In this document: positions 13,566-14,459 of the stretch, one piece after another | How positions within the stretch are numbered: the first letter of the stretch is position 1 | Layout: every line of letters begins with the position of its first letter | Assembly (NCBI GenBank): GCA_963933055.1 | Contig: CAWVSY010000074.1 | Location: 1-14,459, forward strand | Origin: Oleispira sp963933055 | GTDB lineage: Bacteria; Pseudomonadota; Gammaproteobacteria; Pseudomonadales; Oceanobacteraceae | Length of the DNA: 14,459 nt | Direction of reading: 5' to 3' | The notes under the pieces: generated by a model | Databases searched by the model: none | Told to the model about the DNA's origin: nothing | Seen by the model: only the letters and a program-made list of their open reading frames with translations | Position numbers and translations under genes: made by a program

Positions 13566-14459
13566 ATGTCTGACACTCCAAAAACAACAGAAGTAGCTAC
13601 CGAAGTTGAAACTCAAGCACAAGCACCGGTTGAAGCCGTTGAAGATCAAGGTCCAGCGTTTACTGACCTAGGTTTACCGGATACTCTACTGCGTGTATTG
13701 GACGATATGGGCTATAAAAAGCCATCTCCAATTCAAGCACAAGCGATTCCACCTTTATTAGAAGGTAAGGACGTTTTAGGTTTAGCACAAACAGGTACTG
13801 GTAAAACAGCCGCTTTCGCTCTACCTATCTTAGCGCGTACTGACGCCGCTAGCCGTACTCCTCAAGTATTAGTACTTGCTCCGACTCGTGAACTTGCTAT
13901 GCAGGTTGCAGCGTCGTGTGAAGAATACGCTAAATATACGCCAGGCTTAAAAGTTGCTGCGGTATACGGTGGCCAAGATTATGGTACACAGATTCGCGCA
14001 ATCCGTGGTGGCGCTCAATGGATCGTTGGTACGCCTGGTCGTATTATGGATCACTTGAAGAAAGGCTCTTTGTCTTTAACTGATATTAAAGCAGTTATTC
14101 TAGATGAAGCTGATGAAATGCTACGTATGGGCTTCATCGACGACGTAGATTGGATCTTGGGTCATGCACCTAAAGAACGTCAGGTTGCTTTGTTCTCTGC
14201 AACAATGCCTAAGCAAATTAAGCACATTGCTTCTACGCACTTGAACAACCCAATCGAAATTAAAATCGAATCAAAAACAGCGACGGCTTCTACTATTGAA
14301 CAGCGTTACTGGTTCGTGGGTGGTGCACATAAAAATGATGCATTGCTACGTATTACTGAAGTTGAAGATTGCGATGCGACGATGGTTTTCGTACGTACTA
14401 AGCAAGCAACAGAAGAAGTTGCTGATTTCATGAAAGCGAATGGCGTGAAATGTGAAGCT
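13566..14459 (+). CDS. deaD: DEAD-box ATP-dependent RNA helicase, DeaD/CsdA type (3' truncated by window end)
   Basis: The reading frame stays open from the ATG at 13566 to the last base, giving 298 codons with no stop. RecA-like domain 1 is complete: FTDLGLPDTLLRVLDDMGYKKPSPIQ (Q motif), AQTGTGKT (motif I), PTRELA (Ia), TPGR (Ib), DEAD (II) and SAT (III). The second domain begins at about residue 240 and is cut after VRTKQATEEVADFMKANG. An acidic 30-residue N-terminal extension precedes the Q motif. The Q motif and MGY start resemble DeaD/CsdA, which unwinds structured RNA in ribosome assembly and cold growth. RhlE or RhlB are less likely, but the diagnostic C-terminus lies outside the window. 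AGGA lies 7 bases before the ATG. Confidence 0.9.
   Translation, partial: MSDTPKTTEVATEVETQAQAPVEAVEDQGPAFTDLGLPDTLLRVLDDMGYKKPSPIQAQAIPPLLEGKDVLGLAQTGTGKTAAFALPILARTDAASRTPQVLVLAPTRELAMQVAASCEEYAKYTPGLKVAAVYGGQDYGTQIRAIRGGAQWIVGTPGRIMDHLKKGSLSLTDIKAVILDEADEMLRMGFIDDVDWILGHAPKERQVALFSATMPKQIKHIASTHLNNPIEIKIESKTATASTIEQRYWFVGGAHKNDALLRITEVEDCDATMVFVRTKQATEEVADFMKANGVKCEA

Overview
The window looks like chromosomal DNA from a moderately AT-rich marine-type gammaproteobacterium, possibly from the Oceanospirillales (Oleispira/Bermanella-like). This placement is inferred from the 5S rRNA tail, the SlyD, PpnP, PilZ, DUF3820 and DeaD families present, and the base composition. No species can be fixed from the sequence alone. 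I see no insertion sequence, phage gene, CRISPR array or tRNA.

Layout: (1) Bases 1-55 are the last bases of a 5S rRNA gene and its strong terminator, so the window starts at the end of an rRNA operon. A degenerate 5S-like fragment follows at about 112-156. (2) Bases 56-543 are a non-coding leader rich in small dyads, holding a candidate promoter. (3) Bases 544-9368, all on the + strand, form a propionyl-CoA to succinyl-CoA module: a carboxyltransferase subunit, a 958-residue biotin carboxylase/biotin-carrier fusion, methylmalonyl-CoA epimerase, a single-chain B12-dependent methylmalonyl-CoA mutase, its MeaB GTPase chaperone, and a hotdog thioesterase. (4) Bases 9387-10445, on the - strand, hold a DUF3820 protein followed by a class I glutamine amidotransferase-like protein. 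(5) Bases 10544-11750, on the + strand, hold the SlyD prolyl isomerase and a PilZ c-di-GMP-binding protein, ending in a long bidirectional terminator. (6) Bases 11820-13253, on the - strand, hold PpnP, a YafY-type WYL regulator, and a small ABM-fold protein that heads an operon with the regulator. A clean TGACAG-N3-CTGTCA dyad lies upstream. (7) Bases 13566-14459, on the + strand, are the first 298 codons of a DeaD/CsdA-type DEAD-box helicase behind an untranslated leader of about 160 bases.

How the genes work together: the carboxylase would make (S)-methylmalonyl-CoA from propionyl-CoA, the epimerase would give the R form, and the mutase with MeaB would give succinyl-CoA for the TCA cycle. 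This would serve odd-chain fatty acid, branched amino acid or propionate use. The most unusual part is the carboxylase pair. The biotin carboxylase keeps its catalytic signatures but carries about 67 extra residues between its N-terminal subdomain and the ATP-grasp glycine loop. The carboxyltransferase departs from PccB at two active-site stretches. The pair looks like a divergent acyl-CoA carboxylase lineage whose substrate is inferred mainly from its neighbours.
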